Positions 1-8,240 are shown, counted from the stretch's first letter. The stretch: DNA of 33,558 nt from JBPRGG01 sp051418075 (GCA_051418075.1 JBPRGG010000109.1:1-33558), one strand, 5' to 3'. Notes: a model not told the origin generated them from the letters alone. A program made the numbers and translations.

Positions 1-263
1 GGATCAACCAAAGCCCTGTTGTGAATGCGGGGCCCAGCGGCCCTGGAGCGAAAAAGATAGCATTTTTCTTATAATCGTAGTCCTCATATAAATCATAGTT
101 TTTGCTTTCAGCTAAAGTTCAGGTTTTGCTGGTCATCTCGAAGCCAGGAGAGATTTGTTTGAGTTAAAGTAGGTAGTTGTTATGAACAGCTATACTATGG
201 AATTTTTCAGATAGTTTGCTTTGTAATATACATGCTACCTTATTTGATCTTACCCTTTCAGAA
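1..263. other. Left-edge region, coding status unresolved
   Basis: Two short open frames touch the left edge. On the plus strand, 3-74 reads as 23 residues ending in AKKIAFFL and a TAA, which could be the C-terminus of a gene entering from the left. On the minus strand, 118 down to 1 is open (it contains YKKNAIFFAPGPLGPAF) with well-behaved codons, but it has a TGA at 119-121 and no ATG start, so it would have to be a decayed gene or use a start to the left of the window. I cannot choose between them. The rest (about 122-263) is AT-rich and non-coding, with a short dispersed-repeat-like motif at 132-157. Confidence 0.3.
132..157 (+). repeat. Short dispersed-repeat-like motif, copy 1
   Basis: GTCATCTCGAAGCCAGGAGA followed by GATTTG shares the pattern GTCAT, AGC and CAGGAGARATYTG with 25613-25638. 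It lies in the non-coding 3' flank of the FISUMP gene, the usual location of such repeats. Assignment to a known repeat family is from memory and unverified. Confidence 0.3.
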
Positions 264-1406
264 TTAATTTTTAATGCATCTGACGGTTAAGCCATTTTCT
301 TTGTCGCTATTGCTAATTCCTAACATTCCAGTAAAGGTCTGATTCACAGAAATGCCTCTACTGGCGGAGTATTCGGTGGAGGTCCAGAAGGCAAACGATT
401 TATAGAAATCGCCTGCTGCTGATCGTTGACCGGTAGATTGAACCGATAATCCGTAAAATTCAAGATCGGAATAAGCGTAACCCCCAATTATTGAAAAAAA
501 GTTGTCCCAATCAGTTTGGCTGGGTACCCGCCATCCTGAAGGGCAAAGCTTTTCCATATTCACAGTGTACCAATTATAAATCGCTCCATCTTCTTTATGG
601 CTTATGTCATTTTCATACCAGCAATAAGCCGGACTGTTTAAATTGCTCCATTCTGTTGATCCTGAAACCAGTGGAATAGGTGTACCATCGTTGTATTGAG
701 TGGTTCTCAGATTTTCAGTCATCCAGGTGTCGCCACCTATACGCTCGATCGAATATAAATTACCTTCTATATCCTTTAAAATAACGTCTCTGGCACTTAA
801 ATCATCAATCAGAGCATCCACATAAGCTTTGGTGGCAGCATCCTGATCCTCAATCGGATCGCCTAAATTTTCTATTTGCTTGCCCTGCGCATCATTGCCA
901 TTGATTAATACAGCATTCAGGTTTTGAGTCTCATTATCCAGTTTGTTATTCCAGGCCGTGGTATCTTCAGCCGTGATATTTGCCGCAATGGAACCTTTGA
1001 AGTGAGGATCTTTTTCTTCCACCACCGAATCCGCAGTATTGGCATGTAGTGCATATGGTACACTCAGCAGTTGGCTGGTTCCCATGATTTCACCATTCAT
1101 GCTTATTTCTATAAAATATGGCCCATCATGCCAGTCAATCATGCCAAAATCTTCCTGATTGTTTGCCCCGATATTTAAAATAACTAATCCAAATGCATTG
1201 CTTTTTATTGTGTGGGTCTCATTAAATATTGAAGTTCCTGAAATGCTCCTGGATAATATATTAATTGTAATTTCAATAGTTTCTTCGGCCAGGATATTAC
1301 CACTATTATCCCTGGCTACTGCCTGATATTTAAAAAGTTCCGGGCTTTGAGACCATAATTGATTAGTGGTAAAAACTAAAATGGTAAACAGATAAATAAT
1401 TTTCAT
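264..1406 (-). CDS. Secreted FISUMP-domain protein
   Basis: A 380-residue exported protein of unknown specific role. Residues 1-19 form a signal peptide ending in LWSQ. Residues about 22-125 match the N-terminal module common in Bacteroidota surface proteins (KYQAVARDNSGN near the start, LLSVPYALHA at its end). A linker with the phrase DPIEDQDAATKAYVDAL follows. Residues about 210-380 are a Fibrobacter succinogenes major paralogous domain, recognised by GNLYSIERIGGDTWMTENLR, CPSGWRVPSQTDW, AFWTSTEY and the terminal VRCIKN. FISUMP domains occur in cell-surface proteins, but a biochemical activity is not established. The gene starts 25 bp after the T9SS-sorted protein gene on the same strand, so the two are probably co-transcribed. 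No sorting domain is seen at its own C-terminus. Confidence 0.85.
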   Translation of the reverse strand: MKIIYLFTILVFTTNQLWSQSPELFKYQAVARDNSGNILAEETIEITINILSRSISGTSIFNETHTIKSNAFGLVILNIGANNQEDFGMIDWHDGPYFIEISMNGEIMGTSQLLSVPYALHANTADSVVEEKDPHFKGSIAANITAEDTTAWNNKLDNETQNLNAVLINGNDAQGKQIENLGDPIEDQDAATKAYVDALIDDLSARDVILKDIEGNLYSIERIGGDTWMTENLRTTQYNDGTPIPLVSGSTEWSNLNSPAYCWYENDISHKEDGAIYNWYTVNMEKLCPSGWRVPSQTDWDNFFSIIGGYAYSDLEFYGLSVQSTGQRSAAGDFYKSFAFWTSTEYSASRGISVNQTFTGMLGISNSDKENGLTVRCIKN

Positions 1407-1431
1407 AGTGATCAGGTTATTAGACTTCTTA

Positions 1432-1875
1432 TTATTTCTTAATGATCTTATGGGTATTGAGTTTGTCTGTTTGTAAAATGTATTGACCTGCCGGTAAATC
1501 AGACAATTTGATTTGTTTATCTTTACCTTCCAGCATTCCTTCCCGGACTAATTGCCCCTCCATATCCCAAAGCCGAAAATGAAAAAATGGCTTATCAGTC
1601 GCAATAATTAAGACATTGGATACAGGATTGGGATAAGTTTTAAGTTGGAAATTCAAGGCATTTAATAAAGTGGTAACAGACAAATCGCCTTGTTGAAAAC
1701 CATGGTTTAATACCCTGTTTTCATTGCCGAAAGTCTCGGTCAATATTTCGCCAATTGTCCAGCTAATTGAACCAGTATTTTTTTCTGCGAAAGCTCCGGC
1801 TGGCGCGATAAGCTCCTGAGCCTTCAATGGCCTATATGATAAAAGTAAAAATATCAAAATAAGTATACTTCTCAT
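1432..1875 (-). CDS. T9SS type A sorting domain protein
   Basis: A 147-residue secreted protein. A signal peptide covers residues 1-20 (MRSILILIFLLLS...LKAQ). Residues 21-65 have the recurring Bacteroidota N-terminal motif with FAEKNTGSISWTIGEI and HGFQQG. Residues about 75-147 form a type IX secretion C-terminal domain: TYPNPVSN, then LWDMEGQLV, LPAGQYILQT and the basic end HKIIKK. The domain directs export through the Por/T9SS translocon and attachment to the cell surface. Apart from the sorting domain there is almost no cargo, so it may be a minimal surface protein. It is the first gene of a probable two-gene operon with the FISUMP gene. A candidate promoter lies about 57 bp upstream of the start. 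Confidence 0.88.
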   Translation of the reverse strand: MRSILILIFLLLSYRPLKAQELIAPAGAFAEKNTGSISWTIGEILTETFGNENRVLNHGFQQGDLSVTTLLNALNFQLKTYPNPVSNVLIIATDKPFFHFRLWDMEGQLVREGMLEGKDKQIKLSDLPAGQYILQTDKLNTHKIIKK

Positions 1876-1931
1876 GCCGGTTTAATTGATTTAAATTATA
1901 ACTTTTTAGTATTAATTCAGGTGTTTAACTT

Positions 1932-1964
1932 TAAATATAATAAAAAATAATGATTTTCTTCAAG
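1932..1964 (-). promoter_or_regulatory. Candidate Bacteroidetes promoter for the T9SS/FISUMP pair
   Basis: Read on the minus strand, a CTTG at 1961-1964 is followed after 21 bases by TATATTTA at 1932-1939. The Bacteroidetes sigma-ABfr consensus is TTTG, 19-21 bases, TAnnTTTG, so this matches 3 of 4 and 5 of the 6 fixed -7 positions. The predicted transcription start lies about 50 bases before the ATG at 1875. The surroundings are AT-rich, so a chance match is possible. Confidence 0.3.
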
Positions 1965-2102
1965 AAGCTATCAGCCAATGTTAGATTGGATTATTATAAA
2001 AAAATAACAAAAAGTAAATAAATTAAAAAAAATAAAACCTTAGCTTATTATTTATTGAAATACTGATAATAGAATAGGGCTGGGAATATTATTGTTTGGA
2101 GT

Positions 2103-2249
2103 ATGATTTCGGCTGTTAATGAAGAAACTAATTTCAGGAATCAATATACTGACTCTAAGGTGAAACTTTTAGAAAGAGAATATGAACTAAGGAAAATTGA
2201 ACCACAGGAAAGGCTTTTTGAAAAAAAGGCTAAACTTTTAAACCAGTAA
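2103..2249 (+). CDS. Small hypothetical ORF, 48 codons
   Basis: ATG at 2103 opens a 48-residue frame rich in Glu and Lys (ISAVNEETNFRNQY near the start, LLEREYELRKIEP in the middle), predicted to be mostly helical. No family is recognised. The AT-rich setting and lack of a clear promoter leave open that it is a chance ORF or the relic of a longer helical protein. Confidence 0.2.
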   Translation: MISAVNEETNFRNQYTDSKVKLLEREYELRKIEPQERLFEKKAKLLNQ

Positions 2250-2405
2250 ATTATTCCTAATAAATCATAGTGCTGATAAATCCTAAATCATAGTTCAGAA
2301 AGCTCAAATAATTCATGAACTATTGGTTTCATTTATTGCTTCAATAAAACTCACATTATCCATGAAAACACCTATATTTATACCAGTAATAGGTTAACTT
2401 AAACC

Positions 2406-3077
2406 ATGAATTTTAAAGTTATTTTTACTTGTATTGTCATTTTTTCCTATTCATGTGATGATAAATGTGGTCAGGATATAAAACTGGGAGAATTAGAATT
2501 AGCGGATGTCACCAAAGAATTTTTACCTTACGCCGGTGATGAAACGCTGGTTTTTGAAGACCAGGCAGGAAACAAGCATACTTTAAGGTCGAAAGAAGGA
2601 AGAAAAATCGAAGATTTCAGGTTGATAGTGAATACACTTTGCCGGGGAAACATAGAAAAAGTGTCATTGGACGATCAACAGATTTATTATCAAATACAAC
2701 GGGAACAAATAGCCTTCGAGGATTTATCAGGGAATCAGGTTTATTATGTTGAACTGACCACAGGATTTGAGCAAGCCAGTCAAATTGATTCGTTAGCTTT
2801 ATATGATATGCTTTCTGTTTATCCATTAATGGAGGGTAATGCCCTGGGAAATATTAACATCATGACCCTGGAAAGACTCAATACTGTATCATCTTCTCAT
2901 AAGCAGGGATTTTTGAACCATAGTACCTTCATTGGTGATACTACTTTGTTTGGAAGAGATTTTAAAGAAGTTTATGAAAGTAACCCTTGGGAAGGCAGGA
3001 TAACTTATTATAACAGAACCAAAGGGGTTATAGCCCTTATAACAGATGAAAATAAGTATTGGGTGCTATCTGATTAA
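2406..3077 (+). CDS. Hypothetical protein, probable lipoprotein
   Basis: A 223-residue protein of unrecognised family. The N-terminus MNFKVIFTCIVIFSYSC looks like a short lipoprotein signal with Cys17 as the likely lipidated residue. The lipobox (FSYSC) is poor by the classical rule but acceptable for Bacteroidota, where -3 is relaxed. The mature part is a mixed acidic and polar chain without transmembrane segments, containing FEDQAGNKHTL, IYYQIQREQIAFEDLSGNQVYY and a C-terminal ITYYNRTKGVIALITDENKYW that suggests beta-strands. It is transcribed alone, with over 200 bp to the next gene. Export is inferred and no function is proposed. Confidence 0.7.
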   Translation: MNFKVIFTCIVIFSYSCDDKCGQDIKLGELELADVTKEFLPYAGDETLVFEDQAGNKHTLRSKEGRKIEDFRLIVNTLCRGNIEKVSLDDQQIYYQIQREQIAFEDLSGNQVYYVELTTGFEQASQIDSLALYDMLSVYPLMEGNALGNINIMTLERLNTVSSSHKQGFLNHSTFIGDTTLFGRDFKEVYESNPWEGRITYYNRTKGVIALITDENKYWVLSD

Positions 3078-3300
3078 GGTAGAAAGCCTGGAATTGCAAC
3101 AGGATTATTTAGCAGTGGGTGCACCTAAAAGCCTGTCAGGAATTAAAAGTTTTTCTTCCTGAGCGATATGTTAAAACCAAATCCAATCAACCAAATCAGG
3201 CTGTTTCATTGGATGGGGGAAACACTGCTGGTTACACCTCCGACTCCATATATAATGCTTTCTAATAATTATATGGATAGTCCACTTGCAATTAAAAAAA

Positions 3301-4404
3301 ATGAATATTAGCCAAAACACCCTCAAGATGTTCCTGTTATTCTTAATTTTTATTGTTGGCCTTACTATTGCGGCTTTTATCATTCTGATAGGCAATTCTG
3401 GTCATCCCAAACCATATCTGGACGATTCCGGCAAGGTCATGCCTGAAAGCCTTTCTGAAAAGATCTTTATCCTTATCGGCGGTATAAAGCAGGGTATGAT
3501 TATTAAAAGTAAAGATACCAGTCATCCTGTATTGCTTTACCTTCATGGAGGTATGCCCGATTATTTCCTGACCCGCAAGTATCCTACCGGACTGGAAGAT
3601 TATTTTACAATGGTTTGGTGGGAGCAGCGAGGTTCCGGCATCTCCTTCAATCCTGATACACCCTCAGAAAAAATCTCTCCCACACAATTAATCAATGATA
3701 TCCTGGAGTTGACTGATTACCTGCGACAGCGCTTTGGTCAGGATAAGATCTACCTGATGGGCCATTCCGGTGGCACCTTTACTGGCATTCAAGCTGCTGC
3801 TAAGGCTCCGGACCGATTTCACGCTTATTTGGCAGTGGCTCAGATATCCAATCAGCTTGAATCGGAAAAGCTGGCCTGCCAGTATATGATTGAGCAATAT
3901 AAGCAAATGGAAAAATGGAAAATGGTGCGACAGTTGGAAGCTACCCCGGTTATTGAAGCTACTCCGCTTTCATATCTTAAAATTCGTGACCAGGCTATGC
4001 ATCAACTGGGAGTCGGTACCATTCATCAAATGCATTCCATTTTTACCGGGATTGTTTTGTCCTCTCTTTCATTTCCGGAATACACAGTAAAGGAAAAGAT
4101 TAACATCTGGCGGGCTAAATCCCAATCCGGTGTGGCTTCCTTATGGCCAGAAATACTATCCACAGATCTGACTCAAAAGCTTACTCAGGTTGACCTGCCC
4201 CTGTATTTTTTTTCGGGTGTATTTGATTATACCGTTTCTTATACTTTGTCAAAAGCATATTTTGATAAAATTCAGGCGCCACTGAAAGGTTTTTATACTT
4301 TCAACCAATCAGCTCATAGCCCCCTGTTCGAAGAACCGGAAAAAATGCAACAGATCATGCGTGAGGATGTATTGATGGGATTAAATCAACTGTCAGATCA
4401 ATAA
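3301..4404 (+). CDS. Membrane-anchored alpha/beta hydrolase
   Basis: A 367-residue serine hydrolase of the alpha/beta fold, resembling proline iminopeptidase-like (S33) enzymes. Residues about 8-31 form one hydrophobic segment, so the enzyme is probably tethered with its domain in the periplasm. The oxyanion region is LYLHGGMP. VWWEQRGSG follows as in S33 peptidases (usually DQRGSG). The nucleophile elbow is GHSGG with Ser156, and the likely triad partners are Asp309 (SGVFDYT) and His339 (QSAHSP). The substrate cannot be assigned. The ATG at 3301 was preferred to an in-frame TTG at 3286, five codons upstream, because the ATG is followed directly by the membrane segment. Confidence 0.8.
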   Translation: MNISQNTLKMFLLFLIFIVGLTIAAFIILIGNSGHPKPYLDDSGKVMPESLSEKIFILIGGIKQGMIIKSKDTSHPVLLYLHGGMPDYFLTRKYPTGLEDYFTMVWWEQRGSGISFNPDTPSEKISPTQLINDILELTDYLRQRFGQDKIYLMGHSGGTFTGIQAAAKAPDRFHAYLAVAQISNQLESEKLACQYMIEQYKQMEKWKMVRQLEATPVIEATPLSYLKIRDQAMHQLGVGTIHQMHSIFTGIVLSSLSFPEYTVKEKINIWRAKSQSGVASLWPEILSTDLTQKLTQVDLPLYFFSGVFDYTVSYTLSKAYFDKIQAPLKGFYTFNQSAHSPLFEEPEKMQQIMREDVLMGLNQLSDQ

Positions 4405-4477
4405 ATTGAGTATTTTTATTTTATGGCATTGATCAACCTCAGCACCACCTGCATGCCAAGTCATTTAAAAATGATAA

Positions 4478-4504
4478 AAAAAATCTTCTGCAGTGTGATT
4501 TTTT
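4478..4504 (+). terminator. Weak AT-rich hairpin after the hydrolase gene
   Basis: AAAAAATC at 4478-4485 pairs perfectly with GATTTTTT at 4497-4504 around an 11-base loop, so the right arm doubles as a T-run. The stem has only one G-C pair, so termination would be weak. It lies 73 bp after the hydrolase stop and before the sigma-factor gene. Confidence 0.3.
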
Positions 4505-4507
4505 ACC

Positions 4508-4528
4508 ATCCCATTCGATTAATGGGGT
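4508..4528. promoter_or_regulatory. Hairpin or dyad 22 bp before the sigma-factor start
   Basis: ATCCCATT at 4508-4515 and AATGGGGT at 4521-4528 pair over 8 positions (one T-G wobble) around the loop CGATT. It ends 22 bp before the ATG at 4551, where it could be an operator dyad or a leader hairpin affecting translation. Function is inferred from position only. Confidence 0.3.
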
Positions 4529-4550
4529 AAATATAAAAAGAAAGACAGCG

Positions 4551-5051
4551 ATGAAGCATCAGATACCTGCGCAAAAGCCTGAAATCTCTCATCTCATAGA
4601 GCAGCACAGGAAGTTAATATACAAGGTAGTCAATAGTTATTGCGCCGATATAGAAGAGCAGGAAGATCTCATCCAGGAAATAATTTACCAGGTCCTGAAA
4701 GGGTATGAAAAATTTGATCATCGGGTGAAAGTCACTACCTGGCTGTATAAAGTAGCTTTTAATGTATCCATATCACATTACCGGAAATTAAAGATCCGGA
4801 AAAAATATATGACTCCTCTTTCGGAAAAAATTGTAAGGGTGGAAGAACCGGACCAGGATCAACCAGGTCACCAACTTCAGCTTTTAAGGAAATTCATCGA
4901 AGAACTTGACCCTTTAAATAAAGCCATTTTGATCATGTATCTGGATGAAAACAGCCACCAGGAAATTTCGGCCGCCATGGGAATTTCAGTAAGCAATGTT
5001 GGCACTAAAATAAACCGTATCAAAAAGCAGTTAAAACAAAAATTTAATTAG
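4551..5051 (+). CDS. ECF-type RNA polymerase sigma factor
   Basis: A 166-residue sigma-70 family factor of extracytoplasmic-function size. Residues about 15-85 form region 2 (LIEQHRKLIYKVV, EQEDLIQEIIYQVLKGYEKF, then TTWLYKVAFNVSISHYRK), which binds core polymerase and the -10 element. Residues about 105-160 form region 4 (FIEELDPLNKAILIMYLDE, then HQEISAAMGISVSNVGTKINR, the helix-turn-helix for -35 contact). The next gene starts 7 bp downstream and encodes a membrane protein, an arrangement typical of an ECF factor with a membrane partner, but no standard anti-sigma domain is visible there. Targets are unknown. Confidence 0.9.
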   Translation: MKHQIPAQKPEISHLIEQHRKLIYKVVNSYCADIEEQEDLIQEIIYQVLKGYEKFDHRVKVTTWLYKVAFNVSISHYRKLKIRKKYMTPLSEKIVRVEEPDQDQPGHQLQLLRKFIEELDPLNKAILIMYLDENSHQEISAAMGISVSNVGTKINRIKKQLKQKFN

Positions 5052-5058
5052 TAAAACT

Positions 5059-5721
5059 ATGAAAAATCTTAGCATTCAGGAAATCTGGAAACAAAATGAG
5101 ACCTTATTGGAGAAAACCAGGAAATTAAATCTGGATCTTTCAAAGGAACTGAAACTGGCCAATGCCAAATCTTCTTTAAAAAGCTTGTTGTTCTTACCGG
5201 TAAGTACCCTGATTTTTTTTATGTTGATCGGATCTTATGCCCTGTATTTTGTAGCGAACCATCTGGAAACCTGGTATTTTGTATTTTCTGGAGCAGTAGT
5301 TGCTTTTTTTTCGATGCTGTATGTGATTTCCTCTATTCGGCAGCTGTACAAAATACTTGCCCTGGATTATAATGCACCGGTTCTGAAACTCCAGGCAGAA
5401 CTGGCGCAAATAAAAGTGGTTATTTTAACTAACTTGAGGATCACGGCCTGGGTGCTTCCCTTCGCTCCGTTTATCGGTTTATTCTTTGTTGAAGCCTTGT
5501 TCCAATGGGATTTGATGGCTTTGATGAATTTTAATATGATCATTTCTTTTGGACTGATAACTATTTTGCTGGAAATTATTTCACTTATAATGTTACATTG
5601 GCTCAAGCCGAAAAACATTAATAAAAAATGGATGAACTGGTTGTTGAAAGGGAATGGCAGCCAAGTGGATGAAGCACTGAATTTCCTGGATCAAATTGAA
5701 ACCTTTAAATCTGAACCATGA
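5059..5721 (+). CDS. Multi-pass membrane protein paired with the ECF sigma factor
   Basis: A 220-residue protein with a charged amphipathic N-terminus (residues 1-40, IQEIWKQNETLLEKTRKLN) and about four hydrophobic segments at roughly 43-67, 73-92, 127-148 and 153-180, followed by a cytoplasmic-like tail ending in EALNFLDQIETF. The start is 7 bp after the sigma-factor stop, so co-expression is very likely. The N-terminal helix could contact the sigma factor and the protein could act as a membrane anti-sigma or sensor, but it has no zinc-binding ASD motif or FecR domain. That role is inference from position. The family is not recognised beyond a hypothetical Bacteroidota membrane protein. Confidence 0.8.
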   Translation: MKNLSIQEIWKQNETLLEKTRKLNLDLSKELKLANAKSSLKSLLFLPVSTLIFFMLIGSYALYFVANHLETWYFVFSGAVVAFFSMLYVISSIRQLYKILALDYNAPVLKLQAELAQIKVVILTNLRITAWVLPFAPFIGLFFVEALFQWDLMALMNFNMIISFGLITILLEIISLIMLHWLKPKNINKKWMNWLLKGNGSQVDEALNFLDQIETFKSEP

Positions 5722-5801
5722 AAATAGCCATTGAATTAGTTGAAAAAAGCAGGCCAACTTATCTCATTCGCCCCTGGTCAACCCTCAACCGCCCTCCCTA
5801 A
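5718..5801 (+). CDS. Short ORF overlapping the membrane-protein stop (ATGA)
   Basis: An ATG at 5718 overlaps the TGA of the preceding gene and opens a 27-codon frame beginning MKIAIELVEKSRPTYLIRPW. The ATGA arrangement is typical of translational coupling. The reading stops after a proline-rich end (TLNRPP), so it may be the remnant of a third operon gene rather than a functional peptide. Confidence 0.2.
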   Translation: MKIAIELVEKSRPTYLIRPWSTLNRPP

Positions 5802-5826
5802 GCACTTAGCTCACCTAAAAAACCCC

Positions 5827-5854
5827 TTCGAGCTTCCATCTTCGAGCTTCTATC
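5827..5854. repeat. Two-copy 14-bp tandem repeat
   Basis: TTCGAGCTTCCATC (5827-5840) is followed immediately by TTCGAGCTTCTATC (5841-5854), with one base different, and then by TTCC. It lies in the non-coding gap between the sigma-factor operon and the first kinase gene. It may be simple-sequence debris. Confidence 0.55.
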
Positions 5855-5879
5855 TTCCACATTTTTAAAACAATCCAGC

Positions 5880-5910
5880 TTCGTTTTTTAAGGAATAATA
5901 CTTAGTTTTA
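5880..5910 (+). promoter_or_regulatory. Candidate promoter for the first sensor kinase
   Basis: TTCG at 5880-5883 and TAGTTTTA at 5903-5910 are 19 bases apart, matching the Bacteroidetes TTTG-N19-TAnnTTTG pattern at 3 of 4 and 5 of 6 fixed positions. The expected transcription start, about 5917, would lie downstream of the ATG at 5910, which fits the use of the later TTG at 5949. Confidence 0.35.
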
Positions 5911-5948
5911 TGTCTATGAATGATTTTTTCACCTTATCGGGAAACTAA

Positions 5949-8237
5949 TTGAATCAGATTTTAAACTTTGATCTTTTTGAAGCGGTTGATTTCGGTATCA
6001 TTTATCTGGAACCTATACATAATAAAGATCATCAGGTCATTGATTTTGATGTTATCTATATCAATAAAGCTGGCTCCCGACTGACTGGCTTACTCCCTCA
6101 AAGCCCCTCTGATTCGCTGAAAAATAGAATTCACCAAACCAACCTTGATTTAAATTTGCTATTAAAAGTTACCAGGCAAAACAGCCAGTTTGCCAAAGAT
6201 ATCTATTGTTCCAATGACCATATAAAAGGATGGTACCAGCAAAAGATCATTTGCCATCAAAAGGGACTGCTTTTAACTTATTATCCCATTGATGATAAAA
6301 AGGAAATTGAAACAATCCTGAAGGAAAGGCATAGGGAAATGGAGCAACTGGAACAGAAATACAAGACCCTGGTGGAAAATACCCCTGACCTGATCGCCCG
6401 GGTTGATAGGGATTATAAATATGTATTTGTCAATGAAGAACGTACCAGGCAAATCCTGGGAATTGACCCTCAGTTTTTAATTGGCAAAACCCCTAAAGAT
6501 CTGAATTATCCGGAAGCACATGTTAAAAAATATTATGAAGCCCTGGATAAAGTATTTCAGGGAGAGGAAGTGGATTATTATACCAATGTGGAACTGCCAG
6601 GATCAAAAACACTTCATTTTCATACTTTACTGGTACCGGAGCGGGAGGATAACCAGGATAAAATAATTTCCGCCTTATCCATTTCACGTAATATTACTTC
6701 TTTGAAAGAGGTGGAAATTGCCTTAAAGAAAACCAACCGCGAGCTTCAGACTCTGGTAAAAAACATTCCTGATTTTATTTTCCGGCTGGATCAACAGCTT
6801 CATTATTTATATGGTAACCCGGCTACATTGAAAAGAATGAGTCTCAAGGAAAATGAACTTTATGGCAAGCATCCCCTGGATTTATATCCGGAACAAGACA
6901 TTCAAAATTTTCTGTCTGCCGCCAAAATGACCTTAAATAGCAAAAGGCCTCAGCTAGTATATAACACTGTAAATGCCAGGGAAAAGACCTTGTATTACCG
7001 CACCCTGATCATTCCTGAAATAGCAGATCGGCAAGTGCAGTCCCTGTTATGCATTTCTTATGATATTACAGATCTTAAACAAGCTGAGTATCAGTTAAAT
7101 AATATAAATGAAGAACTTCGTAGTGCCAATGAAGAACTTCAAAAGAGTATAACGGATTTACAAAAACATCAGCGGTTATTGATTGAATCGGAAAGAAAAT
7201 GGCGAAATCTGGTAGAGAATTCTGTTTCAATTATCGTAAGATTTACGGCTGATCTTAGATTTGAATTTATGAATGCTGCTTTCACTGATTATACCGGCAT
7301 TGCTTCGGATAGGCTGAAAGGGTTATCAATTCATGATATTAAATTGCCTGCACCTTTTAAAAAGGATTTACTGGAGAAAATGGAGGCGGCTAAAAACTCC
7401 AAATCAAGACAGGCTTTTTTTCATACCAATCACAAAGCTGACCAGGATCAATTTTTTCTCAGCCACATCATTCCTGAATATAATGAAAGCAACCAACTGG
7501 AATTTTTTCTTACCATTAATTATAACATATCCGAATTGAAAAGAAATGAGATCAAACTGCAGGAAAAAACCAGGTCCTTAATAAAGGTAAACCAGGAATT
7601 GGAATCTTTTTCCTACACGGTATCACATGATCTACGCACCCCACTCAGGGCTATTTCTGGATTTAGCGCCAAACTGAAGAAAAAACTTCCTTCCGACGAC
7701 ACTGAAATATTGCGGTTCCTCCATATTATCAATGAAAATGCCACTAAAATGGGTGAACTTATCGATGATTTGCTTCAGTTCAGCCGAATTCGTCAAACGG
7801 AACTGGCCCGCAGTCGCTTTCCTTTATCCATGGTATTTCGTGAAGCCATCTACCAGTTAAAGGATGTATATGGGGAAGATTATGAGATTATCATACAGGA
7901 TTTACCCCAGGTTTATGCTGACAAAAAAATGATTCGCCAGGTGGCTTTTAATTTATTGTCGAATGCATTCAAATTTAACCGTAAAGCCCCTAAAACCATA
8001 GAAATTGGCCTAAAGGATGATAAGGTCTTTTATGTTAAAGATAATGGTATCGGCTTTAATCCTCAGTTCAAGCACCAAATTTTTAAGGTTTTCTCCCGGC
8101 TAAACCTGGAAATTGAAGGCTCGGGGATTGGTTTATCAATTGTTTCGATGATCATTTCAAAACATAATGGCAGGGTATGGGCTGAGGCTGAACCGGGTCA
8201 GGGTGCCACCTTCTTTTTTACCTTGGGTGAGTACTGA
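5949..8237 (+). CDS. Four-PAS sensor histidine kinase
   Basis: A 762-residue soluble kinase without transmembrane segments. PAS-type regions lie at about 5-115, 135-255 (LVENTPDLIARVD), 262-380 (LVKNIPDFIFRLD) and 412-530 (LVENSVSIIVRF). A short NEEL-type coiled coil lies near 385-400. The HisKA domain has phosphoacceptor His560 in SHDLRTPLR. The ATPase domain has an N-box with Asn672 (NLLSNAFKF), G1 DNGIG at 698-702 and G2 GSGIGL at 724-729, so catalysis looks intact. The start is TTG at 5949: an in-frame TAA at 5946-5948 blocks any earlier start, and the first internal ATG (codon 131) would remove the first PAS domain. An Rcp1-like receiver follows, a common partner for cytosolic PAS or phytochrome-type kinases. 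The ligand is unknown. Confidence 0.9.
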   Translation: MNQILNFDLFEAVDFGIIYLEPIHNKDHQVIDFDVIYINKAGSRLTGLLPQSPSDSLKNRIHQTNLDLNLLLKVTRQNSQFAKDIYCSNDHIKGWYQQKIICHQKGLLLTYYPIDDKKEIETILKERHREMEQLEQKYKTLVENTPDLIARVDRDYKYVFVNEERTRQILGIDPQFLIGKTPKDLNYPEAHVKKYYEALDKVFQGEEVDYYTNVELPGSKTLHFHTLLVPEREDNQDKIISALSISRNITSLKEVEIALKKTNRELQTLVKNIPDFIFRLDQQLHYLYGNPATLKRMSLKENELYGKHPLDLYPEQDIQNFLSAAKMTLNSKRPQLVYNTVNAREKTLYYRTLIIPEIADRQVQSLLCISYDITDLKQAEYQLNNINEELRSANEELQKSITDLQKHQRLLIESERKWRNLVENSVSIIVRFTADLRFEFMNAAFTDYTGIASDRLKGLSIHDIKLPAPFKKDLLEKMEAAKNSKSRQAFFHTNHKADQDQFFLSHIIPEYNESNQLEFFLTINYNISELKRNEIKLQEKTRSLIKVNQELESFSYTVSHDLRTPLRAISGFSAKLKKKLPSDDTEILRFLHIINENATKMGELIDDLLQFSRIRQTELARSRFPLSMVFREAIYQLKDVYGEDYEIIIQDLPQVYADKKMIRQVAFNLLSNAFKFNRKAPKTIEIGLKDDKVFYVKDNGIGFNPQFKHQIFKVFSRLNLEIEGSGIGLSIVSMIISKHNGRVWAEAEPGQGATFFFTLGEY

Positions 8238-8240
8238 TTA

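Larger units (their letters stand above)
1876..2405. other. AT-rich intergenic region with one doubtful small ORF
   Basis: This 530-bp stretch separates two divergently transcribed genes. It is very A/T-rich, especially at 1980-2060. It holds a candidate minus-strand promoter at 1932-1964 and one doubtful 48-codon plus-strand ORF at 2103-2249. No RNA gene, repeat or clear terminator was recognised. Confidence 0.6.

Noticed and set aside
3130..3165. Imperfect palindrome AGGAATTAAAAGTTTTTC and TTCCT as a terminator after the probable lipoprotein
   Set aside because: The stem is short, interrupted and lacks a following T-run on either strand.
3286..3300. TTG start for the alpha/beta hydrolase
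   Set aside because: It adds only five residues, and an ATG immediately follows at 3301 before the membrane segment.
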